DNA of 64,000 nt from Salibaculum sp031581025 (GTDB lineage: Bacteria; Pseudomonadota; Alphaproteobacteria; Rhodobacterales; Rhodobacteraceae), in the NCBI RefSeq assembly GCF_031581025.1, contig NZ_JAVLCA010000003.1. One strand, given 5' to 3'. The position numbers and the translations under genes are program-made. Of the stretch, positions 37,035-46,200 are shown piece after piece. The first letter of the stretch is position 1; every line of letters starts with the position of its first letter. A model generated the notes under the pieces. The model saw only the letters and a program-made list of their open reading frames with translations. It was not told the origin of the DNA and ran no database searches.

Positions 37035-37070
37035 TGACGTAACAATACGTCAGTGTTGTTGACATTCCAA
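37035..37070 (-). promoter_or_regulatory. Promoter and palindromic operator of petPR
   Basis: On the minus strand TTGGAA (37065-37070) and TATTGT (37042-37047) are 17 bases apart. The 18-base palindrome TGACGTA-4-TACGTCA (37035-37052) covers the -10 box. The arrangement fits autorepression by the MarR-type product of the first gene. Confidence 0.55.
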
Positions 37071-37164
37071 GGCGTGATCAGTATCGAATTACAGATTTTG
37101 CGAAATTTTATGTCCATATTGGACCTAATGCGCGCAATAAATGCAATTCCTGAAGGAGGGTGCG

Positions 37165-38034
37165 ATGGCGGGTGCCTATGACGATCGTGACGGAAAGATC
37201 TGGCTGGACGGCCAGCTTGTGCAGTGGCGCGAGGCCAAGGTGCATGTCCTGAGCCATGCGCTGCACTATGCCTCTTCGGTCTTCGAGGGCGAGCGTGCCT
37301 ATGGTGGCAAAATCTTCCGCAGCCGCGACCACTCCGAACGCCTGCATTTCTCGGCGGGCGAGCTGGATTTCGAACTCCCCTACACGGTTGATGAAATCGA
37401 GGCCGCCAAGCAGCAGGTCCTGGCCGCCAACGGCCTGTCCGATGCCTATGTGCGCGCGGTGGCCTGGCGCGGCGCCGGCGAAGACATGGGCGTGGCCTCG
37501 GCCCGCAACCCGGTCCGACTGGCCGTGGCGGCCTGGGAATGGGGCGCCTATTACGGCGACGCCAAGTTCAAGGGGGCCAAGCTGGATATCGCCAAGTGGA
37601 AGCGCCCCAGCCCCGAGACCATCCCGGTTCACGCCAAGGCGGCCGGGCTCTACATGATCTGCACCATCTCCAAGCACGAGGCCGAGGCAAAGGGCTGTTC
37701 GGATGCGCTATTCATGGACTATCGCGGCTACGTGGCCGAATGCACCGGGGCGAACATCTTTTTCGTCAAGGATGGCGAGGTCCACACACCCAAGGCGGAT
37801 GTCTTCCTCAACGGGCTGACCCGCCAGACCGTGATCGACATGTTGCGCGAGCGCCATGTCAAGGTCCACGAACGGGTGATCATGCCCGAAGAACTGGAAG
37901 GCTTCGAGCAGTGCTGGCTAACCGGCACCGCCGCCGAGGTCACGCCGGTGGGCCAGATCGGAGACTATACCTTCGAAGTCGGTGCGCTGGCCAAGGACAT
38001 GGTCGAGGGTTACGAAAAGCTGGTGCGGAGCTAG
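37165..38034 (+). CDS. ilvE: Branched-chain amino acid aminotransferase
   Basis: Transfers amino groups between glutamate and the 2-oxo acids of leucine, isoleucine and valine using PLP. The 289-residue fold-type IV aminotransferase shows HALHYASSVFEGERAY, the PLP lysine region VHAKAAGLYMICTISKHEA, and the signatures ECTGANIFFVKDGEVHTP, FLNGLTRQTVIDMLRER and ECWLTGTAAEVTPV-like block near the C-terminus. The ATG at 37165 has GGAGGG just upstream and is preferred over an ATG at 37141. The gene is divergent from petPR and ends at a strong hairpin. Confidence 0.95.
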   Translation: MAGAYDDRDGKIWLDGQLVQWREAKVHVLSHALHYASSVFEGERAYGGKIFRSRDHSERLHFSAGELDFELPYTVDEIEAAKQQVLAANGLSDAYVRAVAWRGAGEDMGVASARNPVRLAVAAWEWGAYYGDAKFKGAKLDIAKWKRPSPETIPVHAKAAGLYMICTISKHEAEAKGCSDALFMDYRGYVAECTGANIFFVKDGEVHTPKADVFLNGLTRQTVIDMLRERHVKVHERVIMPEELEGFEQCWLTGTAAEVTPVGQIGDYTFEVGALAKDMVEGYEKLVRS

Positions 38035-38054
38035 GCCCAAGCACTTTGGCGCGC

Positions 38055-38084
38055 GATACCCCCGGAGGCAGCTCCGGGGGTATC
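38055..38084. terminator. Terminator hairpin of ilvE (bidirectional)
   Basis: A perfect 13-bp stem GATACCCCCGGAG/CTCCGGGGGTATC with a four-base GCAG loop, followed by GGGTTT, lies 20 bases after ilvE. It also lies just past the stop of the convergent small basic protein gene, so it may serve both. Confidence 0.75.
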
Positions 38085-38095
38085 GGGTTTGCGGC

Positions 38096-38281
38096 TCAGG
38101 CCGTCCGGCCCCGCTCGATCCGCAGGAACTGCTTGAGTCGCCCGACACCATGCCTGCGCGGCTCACGCTGCAAGCGGCGCGTGGCATCGCTGGGATGAAC
38201 ATCTCTTTGAATCTTCAGGAAGGCCTTGGCCCGGGACGGGTTGTCGCGGGATTTGGGGCGGTCCACGATATGGCGCGTCAT
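38096..38281 (-). CDS. Small basic protein of unknown function
   Basis: A 61-residue protein with many Arg and Lys residues and hardly any acidic ones (MTRHIVDRPKSRDNPSRAKA at the start, RRLQREPRRHGVGRLKQFLR later), so it may bind nucleic acid. I do not recognise it. The gene looks real: AAGGAGG lies six to seven bases before the ATG at 38281, the codon use matches the genome, and its stop sits beside the strong hairpin shared with ilvE. It is preceded by the second EamA gene on the same strand after 78 bases. Confidence 0.65.
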   Translation of the reverse strand: MTRHIVDRPKSRDNPSRAKAFLKIQRDVHPSDATRRLQREPRRHGVGRLKQFLRIERGRTA

Positions 38282-38359
38282 CTGGTCCTCCTTTCGGGTT
38301 CTTCTGTCTTCACCGTACCATGTGGGGGTCGGAAATGCACGGGTTCAACCCCCGGGCGG

Positions 38360-39292
38360 CTATTGCAGCCCCTTGGCGCTGACCTTGCGGCGGGCGGTGG
38401 TGTTGTTGCCCAGCTGCCGCTCCCGCAGCACGATGACGACGCCCGCGAGGATCACCAGCGCCGCGCCCACCAGCATCGGCAGGGTCGGCACCTCGTCAAA
38501 CCAGACATAGCCGATCACCACCGACCAAAGCATCGAGACATAGGTGAAGGGCGCAAGCACCCCGGCATCGGCCAGCCGGTAGGAAGAGGTCAGCAAGATC
38601 TGCCCCATGCCACCCACCAGGCCCGCGCCCACGAGAAAGGCCGCCTCGCCCGCATCGGGCCAGACCCAGCCGAACGGCAAGGTCAGAAGCGAGGCGCCCG
38701 TCGAGGTCAGCGAAAACCAGAAGACGATGGCCGCCGTCGTCTCGGTCCCGCTCATGCCCTTGACGAAGACCTGCGCCAGGGCGGCAAGACAGGCCGAGCC
38801 CAGCACCATCAGCGCACCCAGCGCCTCGGTATTGTTCAGCCCGAAACTCAGCCGTGGCCAGATGATGATCAACACCCCGACAAGGCCCAGCGCCACTGCG
38901 GTAATGCGGATCAGGCGCAAGCGCTCGCCCAGCATCAGCGCGGCCAGCACCACCATCACGACCGGCGTGGCAAAGCGAATCGCCGTGACCTCGGGCAGGG
39001 GCAGATACTTCAGGCCCGCGAACCCAAGCCCCATGGCCGCAGAGCCGACCAGCCCGCGCACCGCGTGATTGCGGATGCTCTTGGTGCGGATGCCCTGCGG
39101 CCAGTCACCCTGCCAGATCAGCCAGACCAGGATGATCGGCATGGCTAGAACCGAGCGGAAGAACATCGCCTCGCCCGCCGGCACCCCCGGCGCCGCCTTG
39201 ATGAAAGCGGACATGACGGTAAAGACCGTCACGGCGGAAATCATCAGGAAGATACCCCGCACGGGGCTGAGGGCTGTCGTGGCGGCGAACAT
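38360..39292 (-). CDS. EamA/DMT-family transporter
   Basis: A second DMT-superfamily protein of 310 residues with ten predicted spans and two EamA repeats. Marks are AFIKAAPGVPAGEAMFFRSV in the first repeat, PLPEVTAIRFATPVVMVVLA after it, and LADAGVLAPFTYVSMLWSVV in the second repeat. The sequence resembles RhaT/YdcZ-type exporter relatives often found in roseobacters; the substrate cannot be named. It is not a near-copy of the EamA gene at 26737-27639. The upstream neighbour on the same strand is the sugar dehydrogenase gene. Confidence 0.88.
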   Translation of the reverse strand: MFAATTALSPVRGIFLMISAVTVFTVMSAFIKAAPGVPAGEAMFFRSVLAMPIILVWLIWQGDWPQGIRTKSIRNHAVRGLVGSAAMGLGFAGLKYLPLPEVTAIRFATPVVMVVLAALMLGERLRLIRITAVALGLVGVLIIIWPRLSFGLNNTEALGALMVLGSACLAALAQVFVKGMSGTETTAAIVFWFSLTSTGASLLTLPFGWVWPDAGEAAFLVGAGLVGGMGQILLTSSYRLADAGVLAPFTYVSMLWSVVIGYVWFDEVPTLPMLVGAALVILAGVVIVLRERQLGNNTTARRKVSAKGLQ

Positions 39293-39328
39293 ACGCCTTG
39301 CTTACGCCCGGCGCTACGAAATGGCCAG

Positions 39329-40495
39329 TCAGCCCGCCGGGCGCACCCGCATGACCCCCCCGTCGGGGGCGTCGATCAGCAGCAGCACGGTGCCATCGTC
39401 CAGCACCTCGACATCACGGACCCGCCCGATGTCGCGCAGCAGGCGTTCCTCGCCCGCGACGCGGCCCTGGGCAAACCGCAGCCGCACCAGCCCGCCGGGA
39501 TTGAGCGACCCGATCAGCAGGTCGCCCGCCCAGTCGAACCCGCCTCGGCCGTTGTGAAACATCATGCCGCCCGGCGCGATCACCGGGTCCCAGTAGTAGA
39601 CCGGCTGCTCCATCGCCTCGCGCACGGCCTGGCCCGAGCCGACGCTGCTCCGGTTGTAGTTCACACCGTAAGAGATCACCGGCCAGCCGTAGTTGCGCCC
39701 CGGAAGCGGGCGGTTCAGCTCATCCCCGCCCGCCGGGCCGTGCTCGATTGTCCAAAGCTGCCCCTGCGGCCCGATTGCCGCGCCCTGCATGTTGCGATGG
39801 CCATAGGACCAGATCGTATCCAGCCCCTCGCGGCCGACGAAGGGGTTGTCGGGGGGCACCTCGCCCTCGGGCGTCACACGGACGACCTTGCCGTAGGTGG
39901 TATCGAGGTCCTGCGCCAATTGCCTGTCGGCGCGGCTGAAATGCTCTCCGGTGGTGATATGGGCCACGCCGTCCGGGCCGAAGACGATGCGGCTGCCATA
40001 GTGCATCGGGTTCCGCGAGGGCGGCTCCTGCACGAAGATGTCGCGTGCATCCTCCATGCGGCTGCCATCCGCGCTCAGGGTGCCGGTCGCAGCGGCCGTC
40101 ACCGTGCCGCCCGTCACGCGTTTGGCATAGGTCCACCAGACCTGCCGCGTCTGGTCGAAGTCATCGCGCACGGTGACATCCAGCAGGCCGCCTTGCCGCC
40201 TCGCATCGACCTCTGGCACGCCCTCGATCGGCCCCGAGGCCCCCCCGGGCCCGATCAGGCGCATCCGGCCAGGGCGCTCGGTGACAAGAAACCTACCATC
40301 AGACAGAACGGCGATGCCCCAAGGATGTTCCAGCCCTCGCGCCAACCACTCTGCCTGCACTGGTGTTTCCTCCAGGGCCGGCGCGCGGGTCTGACTTGGG
40401 AAGGCGGGCTCGAAATCGGCGTTGGGGCGCCCCTGCTCGACCTGTGCCGCGAGGGGCGTTGCCAGCAGCGCCAGGATCATGGCCAGTCGTTTCAT
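39329..40495 (-). CDS. PQQ-dependent aldose sugar dehydrogenase-like protein
   Basis: A 388-residue exported beta-propeller of the soluble PQQ glucose/sorbosone dehydrogenase family (YliI-type). A signal peptide ends near AAQ (residues 1-18). Typical blocks are LEHPWGIAVLSDGRFLVTERPGR, GGLLDVTVRDDF, GSRIVFGPDGVAHITTGEH with a catalytic histidine, IWSYGHRNMQG, EHGPAGGDELN and PGRNYGWPVISYG. It should oxidise aldose sugars in the periplasm, but PQQ synthesis genes are not in the window. It overlaps the stop of queG by four bases and is therefore translated in coupling with it, an unrelated function. Confidence 0.9.
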   Translation of the reverse strand: MKRLAMILALLATPLAAQVEQGRPNADFEPAFPSQTRAPALEETPVQAEWLARGLEHPWGIAVLSDGRFLVTERPGRMRLIGPGGASGPIEGVPEVDARRQGGLLDVTVRDDFDQTRQVWWTYAKRVTGGTVTAAATGTLSADGSRMEDARDIFVQEPPSRNPMHYGSRIVFGPDGVAHITTGEHFSRADRQLAQDLDTTYGKVVRVTPEGEVPPDNPFVGREGLDTIWSYGHRNMQGAAIGPQGQLWTIEHGPAGGDELNRPLPGRNYGWPVISYGVNYNRSSVGSGQAVREAMEQPVYYWDPVIAPGGMMFHNGRGGFDWAGDLLIGSLNPGGLVRLRFAQGRVAGEERLLRDIGRVRDVEVLDDGTVLLLIDAPDGGVMRVRPAG

Positions 40496-41535
40496 TCGAT
40501 CCTCCCGTCCCTCAATCGCCCGGCCGCCCAGCGCGCCGCATCCGCGACCGCCGCATCCGGATCGTCACAGAGCCCCTGCGCCACCGGCACCAGCGCCGCA
40601 TCGCCCGAATTGCCGATCGCATAGAGCACATTGCGCACGAAACGGTCACGGCCGATCCGCTTGATCGGGCTCCCCGAGAACATGGCACGGAATCCCGCGT
40701 CGTCCAATCGTGCCAGTTCGGCCAAACTTGGCGCGCGCAAGTCCTCGCGGCCGGCATAGCGCATCTCGGTGGCCTCTTGCGCGAACTTGTTCCAAGGGCA
40801 GATCGCCAGGCAATCGTCGCAGCCGTAGATGCGGTTGCCCATCAGCGGGCGCAATTCTGCGTCCACCGGGCCCTTGTGCTCGATCGTCAGGTAGGAAATG
40901 CAGCGCCGCGCATCCAGCTGGAACGGCGCGGGGAAGGCATCGGTCGGACAGATATCGAGGCAGGCGGTGCAGGACCCGCAATTTTCCTGCCCCGGCGCGT
41001 CCGGTTCCAGATCTGCGGTCGTGAAGATCGCCCCCAGAAAGAACCAGTTGCCCAGCGCGCGGCTCAGCAGGTTGGAATGCTTGCCCTGCCAGCCGAGGCC
41101 CGCCGCCTGTGCCAGGGGCTTTTCCATCACCGGGGCCGTGTCCACGAAGACCTTGATCTCGCAGCCCTCCTGCTCGACCAGCCAGCACCCGACCCGCTTG
41201 AGCCGCTTCTTGACGATGTCGTGGTAGTCGCGGTTCTGCGCATAGACGGAAATCGCCGCCCGGTCGCGCTGCTCCAATACCTCCAGCGGGTCATGATCGG
41301 GGGTATAGGGCTCGGCCAGCATCACCACCGACCGCGCCCCGGGCCAGAGCGCCGAAGGATCGCCGCGCCAGGCCATGCGTTCGGCCATCCAGCCCATCTG
41401 TCCGTGCCGCCCCTCGGCCACGAAACGGTCCAGCCGCTCGGCGATCTCGGGCACCGCATCCGGGCGGCAAACGCCCACGCTTGCAAAGCCCTCGGCCAGG
41501 GCCTTGTCCACCAACCGTGCCTTCAGGTCGGACAA
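40492..41535 (-). CDS. queG: tRNA epoxyqueuosine(34) reductase QueG
   Basis: Reduces epoxyqueuosine to queuosine at the wobble position of GUN-anticodon tRNAs, using cobalamin and iron-sulfur clusters. The 347-residue protein has the N-terminal QueG domain, two [4Fe-4S] motifs (CGSCTACLDICP and CDDCLAICPWNKFAQ) and a short HEAT-repeat-like C-terminus (VRNVLYAIGNSGD). The start is a TTG at 41535 preceded by GGGGG; no ATG fits. The gene overlaps the downstream sugar dehydrogenase by four bases. A repeat-type hairpin element separates it from the GST gene upstream. Confidence 0.94.
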   Translation of the reverse strand: MSDLKARLVDKALAEGFASVGVCRPDAVPEIAERLDRFVAEGRHGQMGWMAERMAWRGDPSALWPGARSVVMLAEPYTPDHDPLEVLEQRDRAAISVYAQNRDYHDIVKKRLKRVGCWLVEQEGCEIKVFVDTAPVMEKPLAQAAGLGWQGKHSNLLSRALGNWFFLGAIFTTADLEPDAPGQENCGSCTACLDICPTDAFPAPFQLDARRCISYLTIEHKGPVDAELRPLMGNRIYGCDDCLAICPWNKFAQEATEMRYAGREDLRAPSLAELARLDDAGFRAMFSGSPIKRIGRDRFVRNVLYAIGNSGDAALVPVAQGLCDDPDAAVADAARWAAGRLRDGRIE

Positions 41536-41546
41536 ATCACCCCCTG

Positions 41547-41597
41547 CTTCTTCTGGCTCGAAATATCCCGGGGAGCGCGAGGGGCAGCGCCCCTCGC
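41547..41597 (-). repeat. Intergenic hairpin element related to the other two copies (downstream of GST gene)
   Basis: On the minus strand after the GST gene: a perfect 9-bp hairpin GCGAGGGGC/GCCCCTCGC with a three-base loop (41577-41597), then CTCCCCGGGATATTT and CGAGCCAGAAGAAG (ending 41547). The hairpin followed by a TATTT-GCCAGAAGAAG-like end parallels the elements at 31568 and 35666, but the sequence is not identical. It probably terminates the GST gene. Confidence 0.55.
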
Positions 41598-41628
41598 CCG
41601 GATCGACGCCGAAGGCGGCGAGACCGGA

Positions 41629-42294
41629 TCAGAAATCCAGATCGGCATAATGGTCCGGCTGCGGGAATCCCGGCACCTGGTCGGCCAGGATCGACCGGAA
41701 GGCCGGGCGCGACTTGATCTTGGCATACCAGTCCTTGACCGCCTCGGATCGGTTCCAGTCCACATCCGAGATATAGTCGAGACAGCTCAGATGCGCGGCG
41801 GCGGCGAAATCGGCGAGGCTCATCTGGTCGCCGGCCAGCCAGCGGCGCTGGTCCAGCAGCCAGGCCATGTAGTCGATGTGATACTTGATCGCCTTGGCGC
41901 CGGCCTTGACGTTGGTGCTGTCGGGATAGCCGGTGCCCATGACCTTGCGGAACATCCGCTCGCCCATCAGCTTGGTCGTGACCTCGCTGTTGAACTTGTC
42001 GTCGAACCAGGCCACGAGGCGGCGCACCTCGTAGCGGGCCTCGGGTGTGGTCGGCAGCAGGGCCGGAACCGGATGGGCCTCTTCCAGATATTCGCAGATC
42101 GCGGTGCTGTCGGCCATGGTACGATTGCCCATCTTCAGGACCGGCACCTTGCCCGCCGGGTTGCGCCGCAAAAAGTCGGGGTCCTTCTCCCAGTAGCGTT
42201 CCTCGACCAGTTCCACCTCGATCTTCTTCTCGGCCAGGCTCAGGCGCACTTTGCGGCTGAACGGCGAGAGGGGGTAGTGATAAAGGCGGTTCAT
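41629..42294 (-). CDS. Glutathione S-transferase family protein
   Basis: A 221-residue GST-fold protein with an N-terminal thioredoxin-like domain (MNRLYHYPLSPFSRKVRLSL; serine or tyrosine near the start as the likely catalytic residue) and a C-terminal helical domain. The block GKVPVLKMGNRTMADSTAIC matches the cis-proline and glutathione-contact region, and MSLADFAAAAHLSCLDYI matches the family C-terminal signature. The substrate is unknown. I choose the ATG at 42294, where family similarity begins; the frame extends upstream into mtgA. It lies just downstream of mtgA on the same strand. Confidence 0.9.
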   Translation of the reverse strand: MNRLYHYPLSPFSRKVRLSLAEKKIEVELVEERYWEKDPDFLRRNPAGKVPVLKMGNRTMADSTAICEYLEEAHPVPALLPTTPEARYEVRRLVAWFDDKFNSEVTTKLMGERMFRKVMGTGYPDSTNVKAGAKAIKYHIDYMAWLLDQRRWLAGDQMSLADFAAAAHLSCLDYISDVDWNRSEAVKDWYAKIKSRPAFRSILADQVPGFPQPDHYADLDF

Positions 42295-42361
42295 CTGGGC
42301 TGTCTCGGTTCGGGTGCACATCCCTTCCATGCCCGATGCGCGGGGCGGGTTCAATCCCGGG

Positions 42362-43117
42362 TCACGCCTCAAAACAGGCCGCCCGGCCATCCCTGCGGAT
42401 CGTTGCCGCCCCGTCGCGGATGCCGGCCGCCCGGCGGCGCAGAAAATCCGAGGGCCGCGCCGCCGAGCGGCCCTTGGGGTCGGGCAGCACCGCCGCCAGC
42501 CGCGCCGCCTGCACCGGGCTCAGGTCCCGTGCCGGAATGCCGAAGTAGTGCTGCGCTGCGGCCTCGACGCCGAAGACGCCCGCGTCGAACTCGGCCACGT
42601 TGAGGTAGACCTCGAGGATACGGCGCTTGGACCAGATCGCCTCGACCAGCGGCGTGACCAGTGCCTCGATGGATTTCCGCAACCAGCTGCGCCCTTGCCA
42701 GAGGTAGACATTCTTGACCGTCTGCTGGCTGATGGTCGAGGCCCCGCGCCGCCCGCCATCGGACATGGCCGCCCGGATCGCCGAAAGATCCAGCCCCCAG
42801 TGCCGGCAATAGTCGGCGTCCTCGGCGGCCACGGCGGCGCGGGCCATGACCGGTGCGATCTCGGCCATGCGCACCCACGCGTGCGCCACCCCATCCAGGC
42901 GGCGGCTTTCCGACCAGATGTAGGGCGTTGTCGGCGGGTTGAGCACGGCGAAAAGCGCGACCAGAAGGACAGTCGCCCCGAAAATGCCAAGCGCGCCCCG
43001 AAGAAGCCAGCGCCGCAATGTCGCGCGGACGCGTGCCAGCCACGGGCCGGCGCCGGGCGGATCGCCCGGGGCCGCTTTGTTTTTTACTGCGCGTTTCCTA
43101 GTCATGCGCCCATTCAC
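42362..43117 (-). CDS. mtgA: Monofunctional peptidoglycan glycosyltransferase
   Basis: A 251-residue family-51 glycosyltransferase that polymerises lipid II into glycan strands. A basic cytoplasmic N-terminus is followed by one membrane span (LRGALGIFGATVLLVALFAV, about 39-58). Catalytic and signature sequences are AAEDADYCRHWGLDL (with the catalytic glutamate), GASTISQQTVKNVYLW and ILEVYLNVAEFDAGVFGVEA. It lacks a transpeptidase domain, as expected for MtgA. A Met at codon 5 is an alternative start. It is followed by the GST gene. Confidence 0.93.
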   Translation of the reverse strand: MNGRMTRKRAVKNKAAPGDPPGAGPWLARVRATLRRWLLRGALGIFGATVLLVALFAVLNPPTTPYIWSESRRLDGVAHAWVRMAEIAPVMARAAVAAEDADYCRHWGLDLSAIRAAMSDGGRRGASTISQQTVKNVYLWQGRSWLRKSIEALVTPLVEAIWSKRRILEVYLNVAEFDAGVFGVEAAAQHYFGIPARDLSPVQAARLAAVLPDPKGRSAARPSDFLRRRAAGIRDGAATIRRDGRAACFEA

Positions 43118-43202
43118 ACCGTCCGGCGCGGACGGTCAAGCGGACGCAGCCCCGCTGCACGCCCGATCCCGAGGGGGACCGGGCGAGGATGGTGCGGCAG
43201 GC

Positions 43203-46200
43203 TCACTCGGCCGGGACGGCGCTGTCCTCCAGCCCCAGCGGGGCCGATAGATGCGGCAGCATCTCCCTGGGGCAGACCTGAACGAAGTTCGGCTTCTCGA
43301 CCTGCCAGTTCTGCAACAGGTCGGCGGCCTTGCGGCTGCCGGTCTCGGCGGCGTGGCGCTCGATCAGGCCTTTCAGCTCGACCTCCCAGTGATCCACCGT
43401 GACCGAGCAGGTCACCAGCGTTTCCATGTTCATCAGGTTGCGCGCCGTGCCATCGGGGTCGTGCAGATAGGCCATGCCGCCGGTCATCCCAGCCCCGAAG
43501 TTGGCGCCAATTTCACCGAGGATCACCGCAACCCCGCCGGTCATGTACTCACAGCCGTTCGACCCGCAGCCCTCAATGACCACATGCGCGCCCGAGTTGC
43601 GCACCGCGAAGCGTTCCCCGGCCCGCCCCGCGGCAAAGAGGTAGCCCCCCGTCGCCCCGTACAACACCGTGTTACCGATGATGGTGTTCTCGCTGGCCAC
43701 CAGCGGGCTGCCCTGCGGCGGCCGTACCACGACGGTGCCTCCGGAAAGGCCCTTGCCCACGTAGTCATTGGCATCTCCCGAGACGACGAGCTTCAGACCC
43801 GGCGCGGCGAAAGCGCCCAACGACTGGCCCGCGCTGCCCTTGAGCTTGACCGTCAGGTGGTCGGGCTGAAGGTCGTTGTTCATCCCAAAGTTGCGCACGA
43901 TATGGCTCGACGTGCGGGTGCCGATCGTTCGCAGGGTGTTCTGCACCGAATATTCCAGCTGCATCTTCTCGCCGTCCTGGAGGAAGCGCGCGGCGTCCTT
44001 GACGATCTGCGCATCCAGGGTGTCCGAGACCTCGTTGCGCGGCTTGTCGCGGTCGTGAACGATCTCCTTGGCCCCGTCGACGGTGATCAGCAGCGGGTTG
44101 AGGTCCAGATCGTCCAGGTGGGCCGACCCGCGGCTGACCTGCGCCAGAAGGTCCGCGCGCCCGATCACCTCGTCCAGGCTCCGCGCGCCGATCTCGGCCA
44201 GAATCTCGCGCACCTCGGAGGCGTAGAAGCTGATCAGGTTGACCACCTTGTCGGCATTGCCGGTGAACTTCTCGCGCAGACGCTCGTCCTGGGTGCAGAC
44301 ACCGACCGGGCAAGTGTTCGACTGGCACTGGCGCACCATGATACAGCCCATCGCGATCAGGCCGGCGGTGCCGATGCCGTATTCCTCGGCCCCCATCATG
44401 GCGGCCATGACGACGTCCCGGCCCGTGCGCAGCCCGCCGTCGGTGCGCAGGGTCACGCGCGAACGCAGGTTGTTCATCGACAACACCTGATGCGTCTCGG
44501 TCAGGCCCATTTCCCAGGGCAGGCCCGCGTACTTGATGCTGGTCGCCGGGCTGGCACCCGTGCCGCCGTTGTGCCCCGAGATCAGGATCACGTCGGCCTT
44601 GGCCTTGGCCACACCGGCCGCGATGGTTCCGACACCGCTGGACGCGACGAGTTTCACCGTCACCTTGCAGCGCGGGTTGATCTGCTTGAGGTCATAGATC
44701 AGCTGCGCCAGATCCTCGATGGAGTAGATGTCGTGGTGCGGCGGGGGCGAGATCAGCGTCACGCCCTTGGTCGAATACCGCAGCCGCGCGATCAGGTCGG
44801 TGACCTTCATGCCCGGAAGCTGGCCGCCCTCGCCGGGCTTGGCGCCCTGGGCGACCTTGATCTCCAGTTCCTCGCACTGGTTGAGGTATTCCGCCGTGAC
44901 ACCAAAGCGCCCGGACGCCACCTGTTTGATCTTGGCCGAGGGATTGTCGCCGTTGGGCTCGGGCACGAAATGCGCCGGGTCCTCGCCGCCTTCGCCGCTG
45001 TCGGACTTGGCGCCGATGCGGTTCATGGCAACGTTCAGCGTCTTGTGCGCCTCGGGCGACAGCGCGCCCAGCGACATCCCCGGCGTGACGAACCGCTTGC
45101 GGATGCTGGTGATGCTCTCGACCTCTTCGATCGGGATCGACTGGCCCAGCGGCTTGATCGCCAGAAGGTCGCGCAGATGGATCGGCGGGTTCGACCGCAT
45201 GGCCGTCGAATACTGCTTCCACATCTCGTGCGAGGCCCGGTTGCAGGCTTCCTGCATCAGATGCATCGAGGTGGCTTCCCAAGCGTGCTTCTCGCCCCAG
45301 CGGCGCGCCTTGTAGAAGCCCCCGATGGGCAGGATGTCCTGGCTGCTGCGCCAGCCCTGCGCATGGACCTTTTCCACCTGCTTTTGCAGGCCGCCCAGCC
45401 CGATGCCCGAGATTCGGCTTTGCATGCCGGGGAAATACTCGGCCACCATGGCGCGGGACAGGCCCACCGCCTCGAAGTTCAGCCCGCCGCGATAGGACGA
45501 GATGACTGAGATCCCCATCTTGGCCATGATCTTGAGAAGCCCCTGGTCGATGGCCTTGCGATACCGCGCCATGGCCTCGGTCAGGGTGGTGTCCAGAAGG
45601 CCGCGCTCGATCCGATCGGCCAGGCTGTCCTCGGCCAGGTAGGCATTGACGACCGTTGCACCGCTGCTGACCAGCACGGCGAAGTACTGCGGGTCGATGC
45701 ACTCGGCCGAGCGCACGTTGATCGAGGTGAAGGTCCGCAGACCCTTGCGTGTCAGCCAGCTATGCACGGCGCTTGTGGCCAGTACCATCGGCATGGGCAC
45801 CTTGTCCGGGTCTTGGTGCTGATCGGTCAGCACCAGATGCCCCGCGCCCGAACGCACCGCGTCCTCGGCCTCTTCACGAATGCGGGTCAGCGCCTCACGC
45901 AGCGCCGAGGCCTCGCTACCGGCCGGGAAAGTACAGTCGATCTCGACCGCCGGGGCGTTGAACGAAGCCACCAGCGCATCCCACTGGGCATTGCCCACGA
46001 AGGGGCTTTCCAGCACCAGGATCTCGGTCTGGCTGCTGTCCTCGTCGAGCACGTTCTTGAGGTTACCGAACCGGGTCTTGAGGCTCATCACCCGGAACTC
46101 GCGCAAGCTGTCGATCGGCGGGTTCGTGACCTGGCTGAAGTTCTGGCGGAAGAAGTGGCTGAGAGGGCGATACTTGTCCGACAGCACCGCGCTGGGCGTG

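Noticed and set aside
40363..42603. Long open frame on the plus strand spanning queG and GST genes
   Set aside because: It is antisense to clear genes with strong motifs and its product shows no family character.
43251..45509. Long open frame on the plus strand inside gltB
   Set aside because: Antisense to well-conserved gltB with no ribosome binding site and no recognisable motif.
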